Of a stretch of DNA of 64,000 nt, positions 19,437 to 28,623 are shown one piece after another. Numbering within the stretch: the stretch's first letter is position 1; the number at the start of each line of letters is the position of its first letter. The stretch is from positions 293,285-357,284 of the forward strand of contig JADCER010000001.1 of assembly GCA_020249925.1 (NCBI GenBank), given 5' to 3'. The notes below the pieces were generated by a model. That model was not told the origin of the DNA. It did no database searches and saw only the letters and a program-made list of their open reading frames with translations. The position numbers and the translations under genes are program-made. The stretch is from Roseomonas sp. (GTDB taxonomy: Bacteria > Pseudomonadota > Alphaproteobacteria > Acetobacterales > Acetobacteraceae).

Positions 19437-20258
19437 ATGACCGAACCCCCGAGCCAAAATTCGCCTGAAGCCAGGCTCCGCGCCCTGCTCGCCATTATGG
19501 CCAAGCTTCGCGATCCCAATGGCGGCTGCCCCTGGGATTTGGTGCAGGATTTCACCTCCATCGCGCCTTACACAATTGAGGAAGGCTATGAGGTTGCGGA
19601 TGCCATCGCCGCCAATGACCCGGACAAGCTTTTGGATGAATTGGGCGATCTGCTGTTCCAGGTGGTCTATCACGCACAAATGGCGGCCGAACGCGGCTGG
19701 TTCGGCTTTGCCGAGGTCGCAGCCTCCATTTCCGACAAGATGATCCGCCGCCATCCTCATGTCTTTGGTGAGGAAGCCGCGCGCGACGCCGCTGCCCAAA
19801 CCCGGGCCTGGGAGGCACAAAAAGCCGCCGAGCGCGCCGCGCGGGCGGAAAGCGGTGTACTGGCGGGAATCCCGGATGGCCTCCCTGCCCTAACCCGCGC
19901 GGCCAAGCTCACACGCCGCGCCGCGCGGGTTGGTTTTGATTGGCCCGATGCCGGCGCGGTCTTGGATAAGCTTGAAGAAGAAGCAGCAGAACTCCGCGTC
20001 GAGCTGCAAGGCGCTGATAAGGCAAGACTTCAGGATGAGGTGGGCGATCTGCTTTTCGTGCTGGCCAATCTGGCGCGCAAGCTCGATCTGGACCCGGAAG
20101 CGGCGCTTCGTCACGCCAATCAGAAATTCACGCACCGCTTTGGGCATATCGAAGAACAGGCTGATCTTGCAGGAAAAAATCTGAATGACATGACGCTTGA
20201 AGAGATGGAGGCGCTGTGGGTGCATGCGAAACGTCGCGAAAATAAGAAAACTCTCTAA
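19437..20258 (+). CDS. mazG: nucleoside triphosphate pyrophosphohydrolase
   Basis: Hydrolyses NTPs or dNTPs to monophosphates and pyrophosphate, a house-cleaning activity. The 273-residue product has two MazG domains: the first with EEGYEVADA and DELGDLLFQVVYHA, the second with EEEAAEL and DEVGDLLFVLANLAR, which supply the Mg-binding acidic residues. The N-terminal CPWDLVQDF is typical of the family. Its 3' end overlaps the convergent greB by 4 bp. Confidence 0.94.
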   Translation: MTEPPSQNSPEARLRALLAIMAKLRDPNGGCPWDLVQDFTSIAPYTIEEGYEVADAIAANDPDKLLDELGDLLFQVVYHAQMAAERGWFGFAEVAASISDKMIRRHPHVFGEEAARDAAAQTRAWEAQKAAERAARAESGVLAGIPDGLPALTRAAKLTRRAARVGFDWPDAGAVLDKLEEEAAELRVELQGADKARLQDEVGDLLFVLANLARKLDLDPEAALRHANQKFTHRFGHIEEQADLAGKNLNDMTLEEMEALWVHAKRRENKKTL

Positions 20259-20812
20259 ATTATTGATTTTATGATATTTTGAACTTCAGGATAGCTGATC
20301 CCCACCACCTCAATCTCCTCCACCCCGGCTGGCGTCCGCAACCGTCGCACATCGCCGACGCGCGCGCCCAAAAGCGCCCGCGCGACCGGCGCCACCCAGG
20401 AAATCCGCCCGGCCTCGGCCTCAGCCTCATCCACCCCAACAATGGTGATGGTTACCTCGGCATCATCCGACGCGCGGGCATAGGTCACGCTGGCGCCGAA
20501 AAACACCTGATCCCGCCTGGTCTGCTGCGCCGGGTCCACCACCTGCACCTTCTCAAGCCGCTTGGTCAGGAAGCGTACGCGCCGGTCAATCTCACGCAGC
20601 CGCCGCTTGCCATATTGGTAATCCGCATTCTCCGACCGATCCCCCAGCGCCGCCGCCCAGGAGACGATATCCACCACCTTCGGGCGTTCATCCTCCCAAA
20701 GCCGCTTTACCTCGGCACGCAAGGCGGCGGCGCCGGCGGGGGTCATGTAAAAAGGCGTGCCAGGGGGCAGGCCGGGCGGGCCGGCCTCCTCATCCTCATC
20801 GGCGCCACTCAT
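20255..20812 (-). CDS. greB: transcription elongation factor GreB
   Basis: Rescues backtracked RNA polymerase by stimulating transcript cleavage. The N-terminal coiled coil carries the GreB-like signature WAAALGDRSENADYQYGKRR (the acidic tip residues are D and E) and the C-terminal FKBP-like domain follows. The start ATG 20812 overlaps the stop of the upstream phosphatase gene (ATGA), giving 185 aa; a longer frame inside that gene was not used. It is the last gene of the long minus-strand run that begins at dusB. Confidence 0.92.
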   Translation of the reverse strand: MSGADEDEEAGPPGLPPGTPFYMTPAGAAALRAEVKRLWEDERPKVVDIVSWAAALGDRSENADYQYGKRRLREIDRRVRFLTKRLEKVQVVDPAQQTRRDQVFFGASVTYARASDDAEVTITIVGVDEAEAEAGRISWVAPVARALLGARVGDVRRLRTPAGVEEIEVVGISYPEVQNIIKSII

Positions 20813-21639
20813 GGCGTGAAAAGCGCCTCCTGAGCGGCTTCCCAACTGGTGCGATCCGGGGCGCAGATCAGCCCGCCGCTGGTCAGATGCGGGCCGTAAG
20901 CACTGCCATCAAAGCGCGCAGAATGCCCGCCCGCTTCGCGGTGCAGCAGCCAGCCTGGCGCATGATCCCAGGGCATCAGCTTGTTATAGACCAGCAAATG
21001 CGCATGCCCGCCCGCGGCCAGCCGATATTCATGCGCGGCGCAGCGATAGGAAACCGTGCCCGCCAGCCGCGGCAGGCGGCTCGTCACGCGGGTTTTCAAC
21101 GGCTCGGGCATATAACCCCAGGAAATGGCGGCCACCATATCGCCCGGCGCGGCGGGGGCGGCGACACGCAAATCGGCAAAGCGGCGCCCTTCCGCATCGG
21201 CAAGCCAGGCCCCCTGCCCGCGCAAGGCCATCGCCGTATCATCACCCAGCGGATCATGGATCCAGGCGCCAATGATCTCTCCGCGCCGTATCGCCGCCGC
21301 CATGCAGCCAAAAAGCGGCACGCCGGCCGCGAAATTCGCCGTGCCATCCACCGGGTCCACCACAAAGGCCAATTCCGCATCCGCAAGCCGCCCGAGCAGC
21401 GAAGGATCGGCCGCAGTCGCTTCCTCCCCCACCACCACACAGCCGGGAAAAAGCTTGTGCAGCCCGGCGGTGATCACGCGCTCCGCTGCCTCATCCGCAT
21501 CGGTCACCAGATCGAGCGGGCCGGTCTTGCTCCGCACCGCATCGGCGCCCAGGCGGCGAAAGCGCGGCAGGATTTCCGCCCGCGAGGCCTCACGAAGCAG
21601 CAAGGCAAGATCAGCCGCCTGCGTGGCCGAAATGCTCAT
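20809..21639 (-). CDS. inositol monophosphatase family protein (possibly histidinol-phosphatase type)
   Basis: Mg-dependent phosphatase of the IMPase fold, 276 aa. Metal-binding residues are visible in GEEA, DPVDGTANF and WDHAPG. Members hydrolyse inositol phosphates, 3'-phosphoadenosine phosphates or histidinol phosphate (HisN type); the sequence alone does not tell which. It overlaps hflX by 4 bp upstream and greB by 4 bp downstream, so the three are translationally coupled. Confidence 0.88.
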   Translation of the reverse strand: MSISATQAADLALLLREASRAEILPRFRRLGADAVRSKTGPLDLVTDADEAAERVITAGLHKLFPGCVVVGEEATAADPSLLGRLADAELAFVVDPVDGTANFAAGVPLFGCMAAAIRRGEIIGAWIHDPLGDDTAMALRGQGAWLADAEGRRFADLRVAAPAAPGDMVAAISWGYMPEPLKTRVTSRLPRLAGTVSYRCAAHEYRLAAGGHAHLLVYNKLMPWDHAPGWLLHREAGGHSARFDGSAYGPHLTSGGLICAPDRTSWEAAQEALFTP

Positions 21640-22865
21640 TTCTGCCCCCGGCTTTCGAACCGCGCGCGGTCCATGGGCGAAAGCCGCACTTTTAATCGCA
21701 CCGCGTCATCGGCATCCTGGCGTTCCAATACCTCGCCATGGGCATGCAACCAGGCAATGGCGGCACCATCAGAAGGCGGCAGGGCGACATCAATCACGAC
21801 CAACTGCGCCGAAAGCCGCGCATCAATGGCGGCGCGCAAGGCCGGCAACCCCTCCCCGGTCAGGGCCGAGACCGCCACCGCATCCGGGCTGCGGCGTTCC
21901 ACCGCATCAATCCCGCCCAAAAGATCGGCCTTGTTCAGCACTTCCACAACGCGGTCCGGCCAGGCCTCATCCAAGGTCGCGTCCGCGCCATCGGCCATGG
22001 CTTCCAGAACGCCCAGCACATCGGCGCGCTGCGCCGCGCTATCGGGGTGCGCAATGTCGCGCACATGCAAAATCAGATCGGCGGCGGCGACTTCTTCCAA
22101 GGTGGCGCGGAAGGCTTCCACCAACTGCGTCGGCAGGTCGGAAATGAAGCCCACCGTGTCGGACAGGATCACATTGCGCCCCGATGGCAGTTTTATCGCG
22201 CGCATGGTGGGGTCAAGCGTCGCAAATAGCTGATCCTGCGCATAAACCCCTGCCCCGGTCAGCGCATTGAACAGCGTTGACTTGCCGGCATTGGTATATC
22301 CCACCAGCGCCACCACCGGGTAAGGCACGCGTTCCCGCGCACGGCGATGCAGGCCGCGCGTCCGCCGCACCTGATCCAATTCACGCTTGAGCCGCACAAT
22401 GCGGTCCCCGATCAGCCGCCGGTCAATTTCGATCTGGCTTTCGCCAGGCCCACCAAGAAAGCCAAAGCCACCGCGCTGGCGTTCCAGGTGTGTCCAGGAC
22501 CGTACGAGCCGCGTGCGCTGATATTCCAGATGCGCCAATTCCACCTGCAAGCTGCCTTCGCGCGTGCGCGCCCTTTCGCCGAAAATCTCCAGAATCAGGC
22601 CGGTGCGATCAATCACCTTGCAGCCCCAGGCACGTTCCAGATTGCGCTGCTGCACGGGGCTCAGCGCCGCATCCACAATCACCACGCCCACCTGCTGGTC
22701 ATGCAGCGCCCTTTTTTCCATCTCCACCTGGCCTTCACCCATCAGGGTGGAAGGCCGCCTTTCACGCAGCGGATGGATCGCGGAATGGACGATGGTGACA
22801 CCGATGGAAGCGGCAAGACCTATCGCCTCCGCAAGCCTGGCTTCGGCCGCGCGCTTACCTCCCAC
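21636..22865 (-). CDS. hflX: GTPase HflX
   Basis: Ribosome-associated GTPase that splits stalled or heat-damaged 70S ribosomes. The HflX N-terminal domain, glycine-rich linker (GGFGFLGGPGESQIE, residues 132-146) and GTPase domain are present; G1 is GYTNAGKST (189-197) and G3 is DTVGFI. The first conventional start codon is the GTG at 22865 (409 aa). However, the frame stays open upstream for 32 codons and encodes RAAVILPFEKPARS, which resembles the usual HflX N-terminus, so translation may begin at a CTG at 22958 (see separate entry). It follows hfq, as in many proteobacteria. Confidence 0.92.
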   Translation of the reverse strand: MGGKRAAEARLAEAIGLAASIGVTIVHSAIHPLRERRPSTLMGEGQVEMEKRALHDQQVGVVIVDAALSPVQQRNLERAWGCKVIDRTGLILEIFGERARTREGSLQVELAHLEYQRTRLVRSWTHLERQRGGFGFLGGPGESQIEIDRRLIGDRIVRLKRELDQVRRTRGLHRRARERVPYPVVALVGYTNAGKSTLFNALTGAGVYAQDQLFATLDPTMRAIKLPSGRNVILSDTVGFISDLPTQLVEAFRATLEEVAAADLILHVRDIAHPDSAAQRADVLGVLEAMADGADATLDEAWPDRVVEVLNKADLLGGIDAVERRSPDAVAVSALTGEGLPALRAAIDARLSAQLVVIDVALPPSDGAAIAWLHAHGEVLERQDADDAVRLKVRLSPMDRARFESRGQK

Positions 22866-22941
22866 ATCGCCAATGGCGCTGCGTGCGGGCTTCTCAAATG
22901 GAAGGATGACGGCGGCGCGGGTGGGTCGCCCGGCGCCCTGT

Positions 22942-23265
22942 TCAGTTGCCGCCGTCAGAAATCACCTCTCGCTGCAAGGTCAGGCGCGTCTCAGATGCCG
23001 GCGCGGCCGGTGCCGCGGCGCCAGGCGCTGCGGGTACGCCATCAAACAGCGAAATCGGCGCGCCCGGCATCACGGTGCTGATCGCATGCTTATAGACAAG
23101 CTGCGTATGGCCATCACGGCGCAGCAGTACCGAGAAATTGTCAAACCAGGTGATAATGCCCTGCAATTTGACGCCATTCACCAGAAATACCGTGACGGGC
23201 GTCTTGGATTTGCGAACGTGATTCAGGAAGACATCCTGCACGTTCTGGGACTTTTCAGCGGCCAT
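22942..23265 (-). CDS. hfq: RNA chaperone Hfq
   Basis: Hexameric Sm-like RNA chaperone that pairs small RNAs with mRNAs. The core (residues 5-68) has the Sm1 region [22 protein letters not shown] and the Sm2 signature in HAISTVMP (here [10 protein letters not shown]). The tail is a low-complexity Ala/Pro stretch followed by a short polar end; total 107 aa. An AAGGA site lies 10 bp before the ATG. A 6-bp hairpin (CTGGTC/GACCAG, 23286-23300) lies in the 87-bp leader after the HAD gene. Confidence 0.97.
   Translation of the reverse strand: MAAEKSQNVQDVFLNHVRKSKTPVTVFLVNGVKLQGIITWFDNFSVLLRRDGHTQLVYKHAISTVMPGAPISLFDGVPAAPGAAAPAAPASETRLTLQREVISDGGN
22956..22969 (-). promoter_or_regulatory. candidate ribosome-binding site and CTG start for hflX
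   Basis: On the minus strand AGAGGTGA (22969-22962) is followed by TTT and a CTG (22958-22956) in frame with hflX. No ATG, GTG or TTG occurs in this frame between the upstream stop (22964-22962) and GTG 22865. A start here would overlap the hfq 3' end by 17 bp and add 31 residues that look like a genuine HflX N-terminus. Confidence 0.4.
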
Positions 23266-23352
23266 GGGACCGGTCCTTCTTTTTGCTGGTCACCGACCAG
23301 ACGCGGACCGGCGAAAACCATTTCCGGCCGCCGGCGCGCATAGTTTGGCACG

Positions 23353-24009
23353 TCAGGCAGGTTTGACAAGTGACGAAAGCGCGACCGCCAAATCATGACA
23401 ATTTGTAAATATTTGATCCGCCCCGACGGAGGCAATCCCGCCATCATGCGCCGCATCCCCCATCAGCACCGCGCGCACGCCAGCGGCGCGCGCTGCCTGC
23501 ATATCAAGCGCGGTATCACCCACATACCAGATATCCGGTGCGGGGCTGAGGCCAAGCGCTTCCAAAGCCATGAGAATCGGCGCCGGATCGGGCTTATCTG
23601 CCGCTGCATCGCCTGCGCCAATCAGCGGGCCAAAATGCCGATCCCAGCCAAGATGCGCGGCCTCTGCCCGCAGCAATGGCCCTTGCTTGTTGGAAACCAC
23701 CCCCATGGGCAGGCGCCCTGCCCCGGCTTCCAAGGCCATCGCCGCGCCGGGCATCGGGGTCAGCACCTGCAAATGGCAGGCGCGCACTTCCGCATAAAAG
23801 ATATCGCGCGCCCTTTCCCATTCGGCGCCAAACAATTCCGGGAAGCTTTCGCGCATCGCACGGCGCACATTGGCCAGCACCTGGGTGCGATCCCAAAGCG
23901 GCAGGCCAAATTCCCGGAAGGCAGCATTCAGCCCGGCCTCAATCGCGGCCCAGCCATCCACCAGCGTATTGTCCCAATCGAACAGGATGGCGCGCGGGGC
24001 GGTTTTCAT
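23353..24009 (-). CDS. HAD-superfamily phosphatase (phosphoglycolate phosphatase-like)
   Basis: 218-residue haloacid dehalogenase-type hydrolase. Motif I is DWDNTLVD (residues 11-18, nucleophile D11), motif II is VSNK and motif III/IV is KPDPAP with VGDTALDMQAA. The cap type and length fit the Gph-like group, which removes phosphate from phosphoglycolate and similar small substrates. Its start overlaps the dat stop by 4 bp. It is inserted with dat between ntrX and hfq, which are often adjacent in alphaproteobacteria. Confidence 0.88.
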   Translation of the reverse strand: MKTAPRAILFDWDNTLVDGWAAIEAGLNAAFREFGLPLWDRTQVLANVRRAMRESFPELFGAEWERARDIFYAEVRACHLQVLTPMPGAAMALEAGAGRLPMGVVSNKQGPLLRAEAAHLGWDRHFGPLIGAGDAAADKPDPAPILMALEALGLSPAPDIWYVGDTALDMQAARAAGVRAVLMGDAAHDGGIASVGADQIFTNCHDLAVALSSLVKPA

Positions 24010-24878
24010 GCCGCGTTGCGCATCGCCCCCTTCACATGGCGGGCGAATATCTCAAACAGCTTGCGCACCACGGGGCCCACCTGCCCATCCCCGACCGGCG
24101 CGCCATCAATCTTCGTAATCGGCTTCACGAAGGATGTGGCTGAGGTGATGAAAGCCTCCCGCGCATGGCGCAGTTCTTCCATGGAAAATTCGCGTTCTTC
24201 AAAGGCAATGCCGGCATCGCGCAATTCCGCCATCAGCGCCGCGCGGGTGCAGCCGGGCAGTATGGCGTCGCTTAAGGGCCGCGTGCGGATGGTGCCTGAC
24301 GCATCTACAATCCAGAAGCTGGTCGCCGCCCCTTCGGTGACCATGCCAGAGGCTTCGTCATACAGCACCGCTTCAATCGCACCCTTTTCCCGCGCCGCCT
24401 GCCGCGCCAGGCAATTTGGCAGCAGGTTGACCGTCTTGATATCGCAGCGCGCCCAGCGGAGATCCGGCATGGTGATCGCCGCCGCGCCCCAGCGATCCAC
24501 ATTGGTGGGGTAAGGCGCGATGCGCTTCACCGTGACCACCAAAGCGGGTGCGATGGGCTTATTCGGGAAGGCATGATCACGCCGCGCAACGCCGCGCGTC
24601 ACTTGCATGTAAAGCAAACCCTCGGTCACGCGATTGCGCCGCGCCACTTCGCGCAGCACCATCCGAAGGGATGCGCGCGGCATTGGCATAGGTAGCTGAA
24701 TTTCGCGCAAGGACCGTTCCAGGCGATCAAGGTGCAAATCCTCATCAATGAAGCGGCCATCGAACAGATGCACCACCTCATAAATGCCATCGCCGAATTG
24801 ATAGCCGCGATCCTCAATATTCACCGAAGCATCAGGCTGCGCCACATAGCGGCCATTGACATAGGCGATGCGCGACAT
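24006..24878 (-). CDS. dat: D-amino-acid aminotransferase
   Basis: PLP-dependent fold type IV aminotransferase, 290 aa. It has DRGYQFGDGIYEV (residues 23-35), the catalytic lysine in DIKTVNLLPN (K148) and the conserved glutamate in MVTEGAATS. These match D-alanine aminotransferase, which interconverts D-amino acids and 2-oxo acids and can feed cell-wall synthesis; a branched-chain aminotransferase-like activity cannot be ruled out. It begins 9 bp after ntrX and overlaps the HAD gene. Confidence 0.9.
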   Translation of the reverse strand: MSRIAYVNGRYVAQPDASVNIEDRGYQFGDGIYEVVHLFDGRFIDEDLHLDRLERSLREIQLPMPMPRASLRMVLREVARRNRVTEGLLYMQVTRGVARRDHAFPNKPIAPALVVTVKRIAPYPTNVDRWGAAAITMPDLRWARCDIKTVNLLPNCLARQAAREKGAIEAVLYDEASGMVTEGAATSFWIVDASGTIRTRPLSDAILPGCTRAALMAELRDAGIAFEEREFSMEELRHAREAFITSATSFVKPITKIDGAPVGDGQVGPVVRKLFEIFARHVKGAMRNAA

Positions 24879-24887
24879 GGGGTTACC

Positions 24888-26297
24888 TCAGGAAACGGGG
24901 GTTGAAGGCGTGCGGTCTTCCGCCTGTACGCCGAGGAATTTCAGCTTGCGATGCAAGGCGCTTCTTTCCATGCCAACGAAATTCGCCGTGCGGCTGATAT
25001 TGCCGCCAAAGCGCAGCAGTTGCGCTTCCAGATATTGCCGTTCGAACACTTCCCGCGCGTCACGCAGTGGCAGCGTCATGATTTCCGAACTGCGATCAAG
25101 CGTCAGCACTGCGGGCGCGGCAGCGCCGATTTGGGGGGGGAGCATTTCCGGGCGGATCGCTTCCCGGCTTTCGCCCGGCGCCATGATCAGCAGCCAATCC
25201 ATCAGATTGCGCAATTCGCGTACATTGCCCGGCCAATCATAGGCCTGCATGGCGGCAAGCGTATCTTCCGACAAGTCGCGCGGCGCCATCCCCGTGGTCT
25301 CAATCGCGCGGGCCATGAAATAGCGCGCGAAAAGCGGCACATCTTCCCGCCTTTCCTTGAGCGGCGGAACGCGGATCGGCACCACCGCCAGGCGATAAAA
25401 CAAATCCTCGCGGAAGCGCCCGGCAGCGATTTCGGCGGCAAGGTCGCGATTGGTCGTGGCAATCACGCGCACATCAACCTTGACGCGCGTGCCACCGCCA
25501 ACCCGTTCAAACCCCTGTTCCTGCAGCGCGCGCACGATCTTGCCCTGGGTTTCAAGCGGCATATCGGCCACTTCATCCAAAAGCAGTGTCCCGCCATGGG
25601 CGCGTTCCAAGACCCCCGCGCGCCTTGCCTGGGATTGCGCATCCGCGCCCGGCTCAACACCGAACAGCTCTTCCTCAAACCGCGCCGGGTTCAGGATGGC
25701 GCAATTCAGCACCACAAACGGCCCATCGGCGCGGCGCGATTGCGCATGGATGCTGCGCGCCGCCACTTCCTTGCCCGCCCCCGCCGGCCCGGTCAGCAAC
25801 ACGCGCGAACCGGTTGGCGCCACTTTTTCAATCGCACCGCGCAACTGCTGAATGCCGGCAGACCGACCGAGCAATTCCGTCTCTGCCCCCGCGCGCAGCC
25901 TGAGGTCGCTGTTTTCGCGCTTGAGCCGCGCCGCTTCCAGGGCACGCGCTACCACCAGCAGCAAACGATCCGATTTGAAGGGCTTTTCGATGAAATCATA
26001 GGCGCCCTGCTGGATCGCCTGCACCGCCGTTTCAATCGTGCCGTGGCCCGAGATCATCACCACAGGCAGTTGCGGTTCTTCCGCGTGCAAGGCGGCCAGA
26101 ATGCCAAGCCCATCCAGGCGCGAATTCTGCAACCAGATATCGAGGATCACGAGCGAAGGCCGGCGCGCGCGAAAGGCCGCCAGCGCGGAATCGGCATCAT
26201 GCGCCTGACGCGTTTCAAACCCCTCATCGCTCAGGATGCCTTCCAGCAGCGCCCTGATATCGGGTTCGTCATCAACGATCAGAATCTCATGCGCCAT
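24888..26297 (-). CDS. ntrX: nitrogen/redox response regulator NtrX
   Basis: Response regulator of the NtrYX two-component system, 469 aa. Receiver domain (phospho-acceptor about D53 in ILDIWL), AAA+ domain with Walker A GPAGAGKE, and a Fis-type helix-turn-helix at the C-terminus (NISRTANFVGMERSALHRKL). The sigma-54-contacting GAFTGA loop is replaced (GVEPGADAQSQ region), as is known for NtrX proteins, so it probably does not activate sigma-54 promoters. It follows its kinase gene ntrY by 18 bp. Confidence 0.94.
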   Translation of the reverse strand: MAHEILIVDDEPDIRALLEGILSDEGFETRQAHDADSALAAFRARRPSLVILDIWLQNSRLDGLGILAALHAEEPQLPVVMISGHGTIETAVQAIQQGAYDFIEKPFKSDRLLLVVARALEAARLKRENSDLRLRAGAETELLGRSAGIQQLRGAIEKVAPTGSRVLLTGPAGAGKEVAARSIHAQSRRADGPFVVLNCAILNPARFEEELFGVEPGADAQSQARRAGVLERAHGGTLLLDEVADMPLETQGKIVRALQEQGFERVGGGTRVKVDVRVIATTNRDLAAEIAAGRFREDLFYRLAVVPIRVPPLKERREDVPLFARYFMARAIETTGMAPRDLSEDTLAAMQAYDWPGNVRELRNLMDWLLIMAPGESREAIRPEMLPPQIGAAAPAVLTLDRSSEIMTLPLRDAREVFERQYLEAQLLRFGGNISRTANFVGMERSALHRKLKFLGVQAEDRTPSTPVS

Positions 26298-26315
26298 GCG
26301 CGACCTTGCTTCCCC

Positions 26316-28595
26316 TTATTTCACTGTTTGCGCCGCCTTGGCGGCGATGCCGTCAGACTGCCAGGGAGACTCGCCCAGCGGCAAGACCAACACCGCACGG
26401 GTGCCAGTACCCTCGGGCCTGTCCTCCAGGCTGATGGAACCGCCATGGTCTTCCATGATCTTCTTGACAATGGCAAGGCCAAGCCCGGTGCCCTTGGGTT
26501 TATGCGTGACATAGGGCTCGGTCAGTCTTTCGCGCGGTTCGGCGCTTGGCAGGCCAATGCCATTATCCGTCACCTGGAAGGACAGTGTCTCACCGTCCAC
26601 CATAATGCGCGTTTCAATCCGGCCGGGTTCACCGCCTTCACGCATGGCGATGGCATCCGCGGCATTCTGCAAAAGATTGGTCAGCGCCTGGCCGATCAGG
26701 CGCCGATCGCAGGGAAGCTTCAGCCCCTCCGGCCCTGCATGGTTTTCGTAAGTGATATCGGCATGCGCATTGCGTTGCAGCACCAGCGCTTCCAGCATCA
26801 GCCTATTGGGATCCTCTGGCTTGATCACCGGTTGCGGCATGCGCGCAAAGGCCGAGAATTCATCCACCATGCGCCCGATATCTTCCACCTGTCGCACAAT
26901 CGTGTCCGTGCATTGGCGGAAAGTATCGGGGTCATCCGTGATCTGGCGCAGATAGCGCCGCTTCAGCCTTTCGGCGGAAAGCTGAATGGGTGTGAGGGGA
27001 TTCTTGATTTCATGCGCAATGCGCCGCGCCACATCCGCCCAGGCCGCCTTGCGTTGCGCGGATTGCAATTCGGTAATGTCATCAAAGGTCAGCACAAACC
27101 CCTCAACCCGATCCCCCAGGGTTTCCGTGCCGATCCGCGCGAGCAAGGTGCGCCGCGCATTGGCCGGCCCGATCAGGATTTCAGCCACCCTTGACCGTTC
27201 CGGATTGGCCGCAGCGGCAGCGAGTAATTCCGCGAATTCCGGCGCAATGCGGGCAAATGGCAGCCCAATCGCCGCATCCAGATCAACGCCAAGCAGGGCG
27301 CTGGCCGAACGATTGGGCAAGGTCACACGCCCTTCGCTGTCAAGGCCGATCACCCCGGCTGACACACCCGACAGCACGGTTTCGGTAAAGCGCCGGCGCT
27401 CATCAATCAGGCTATAGGCATTCATCAATTCGGCGCGCTGCGCACCAAGCTGGCTTGTCATGCGGTTGAAGGATCGCGCAAGGCGCGCGATTTCATCATC
27501 CGCCTCCCCTTCCTCAACCTTGGTCGCCAAATCACCGCCGCGCACGCGTTCCGCCGCCAGGATCAGGCGCGAAATGGGGCGTGCAATGCGATTGGCCATC
27601 AAAAGCCCGATCAGCACCGCGGCCAGCAGCACCAGCAAGGTCGCAATGGCGAAGATCAGAAAGAAGGTGATTTGCAGGCTTTCCCGGTTGCGGTCGAGCT
27701 GATTGTATTCATTGAAGGAAATCTCAGTCCGCCGCATATGCCCCAGCACGGAGGGATCAAGCGGCCTTGTGATCAGCAGCACGAGCCCCGGCGGGATATT
27801 GAGCTGCACCATGGCGCGCACGCGCCCTTCCTCAGCTTCGCTCGGCAGTACCACCACCTCACCGGAGCGCACGGCTTCCATCGCCCAGGCCGGCGGCAAA
27901 TCCACAAGGTTGGATATGCCCAAACCCGCATTCGCCACCACCTGCCCCAGGATGGGTTCGAAAATAATGGAGCTCGTCAGCCCCCGCAAAGCGGTATGCG
28001 TCGCCAGCAGGCGCGCAAACGCCACGCCATTATCCGGCAGCAGCACCTGCGCGGCGCGATTGAGGTCATTCGCCATGAACAGAATATCGGCGCGGATCGT
28101 ATTGCGGTGTTCATCCAAATAGCCGCGGGAGGCAACCAACGACGCTTCAAGCGTATTACGCACGCGGTCACTGAACCAGGCTTGAATGCCAAGGTTGAAG
28201 AACAGCGCGGCGAAGCCCGCGACCAACAAGGCCGGGACCGACGCCACCACGCCGAACAGCAGCACAAGGCGCACATGCAGCCGCGATCCCGCCGCGCCGC
28301 GCCGGCGTTCCAGCCACATGCGCGTGAGCCGCGCCGCGAGGGAAGCCACCAGCAGCAACAGGAAGGCAATATTGGCGAGGATAACGCCCGCCAATTGCCC
28401 TGCCCCGGTGGGGCCTATGGGCGTGCCGCCCGACAGCGCCGCGAAAGTCGCAAGCCCAACGCCAAGCGCCAGCAACGCAAGTGCGACGGTGAAAACCCTG
28501 CCGGTGACAATATCCGCAAGCCGGGTGAATACCCCGCGCGGGCGCGGCGCTTCGGCCGGGCCCAGTGCGGCTTCGCCCAGGCCCTCGGCGGGCAT
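26316..28595 (-). CDS. ntrY: sensor histidine kinase NtrY
   Basis: Membrane histidine kinase of the NtrYX system, 759 aa. Three N-terminal helices (about residues 31-53, 68-91, 110-135), a periplasmic sensor region, a fourth helix (about 309-334), HAMP (MANRIARPISRLILAAERV), PAS, then the phospho-acceptor histidine in RIAHEIKNPLTP (about H528) and an HATPase domain with DNGIGLP and GTGLGLAI. ATG 28595 is preferred to a TTG two codons upstream. It lies 28 bp after ntrC. Confidence 0.94.
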   Translation of the reverse strand: MPAEGLGEAALGPAEAPRPRGVFTRLADIVTGRVFTVALALLALGVGLATFAALSGGTPIGPTGAGQLAGVILANIAFLLLLVASLAARLTRMWLERRRGAAGSRLHVRLVLLFGVVASVPALLVAGFAALFFNLGIQAWFSDRVRNTLEASLVASRGYLDEHRNTIRADILFMANDLNRAAQVLLPDNGVAFARLLATHTALRGLTSSIIFEPILGQVVANAGLGISNLVDLPPAWAMEAVRSGEVVVLPSEAEEGRVRAMVQLNIPPGLVLLITRPLDPSVLGHMRRTEISFNEYNQLDRNRESLQITFFLIFAIATLLVLLAAVLIGLLMANRIARPISRLILAAERVRGGDLATKVEEGEADDEIARLARSFNRMTSQLGAQRAELMNAYSLIDERRRFTETVLSGVSAGVIGLDSEGRVTLPNRSASALLGVDLDAAIGLPFARIAPEFAELLAAAAANPERSRVAEILIGPANARRTLLARIGTETLGDRVEGFVLTFDDITELQSAQRKAAWADVARRIAHEIKNPLTPIQLSAERLKRRYLRQITDDPDTFRQCTDTIVRQVEDIGRMVDEFSAFARMPQPVIKPEDPNRLMLEALVLQRNAHADITYENHAGPEGLKLPCDRRLIGQALTNLLQNAADAIAMREGGEPGRIETRIMVDGETLSFQVTDNGIGLPSAEPRERLTEPYVTHKPKGTGLGLAIVKKIMEDHGGSISLEDRPEGTGTRAVLVLPLGESPWQSDGIAAKAAQTVK

Positions 28596-28623
28596 GGTCA
28601 ATTCATGCGGCGATGCCGGGTCA

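Noticed and set aside
20887..22233. 448-codon plus-strand open frame opposite the IMPase gene and hflX
   Set aside because: Antisense to clear family members, with no recognisable domain and no ribosome-binding site.
23286..23300. Hairpin CTGGTC-ACC-GACCAG before hfq as a terminator
   Set aside because: The T-run lies on the wrong side for the minus-strand transcript and no plus-strand gene ends there; at most it is a leader hairpin of hfq.
24951..27194. 747-codon open frame on the plus strand opposite ntrX and ntrY
   Set aside because: It is antisense to two well-supported genes in GC-rich DNA, where such frames are common; its composition (rich in H, R, Q) is that of an antisense shadow.
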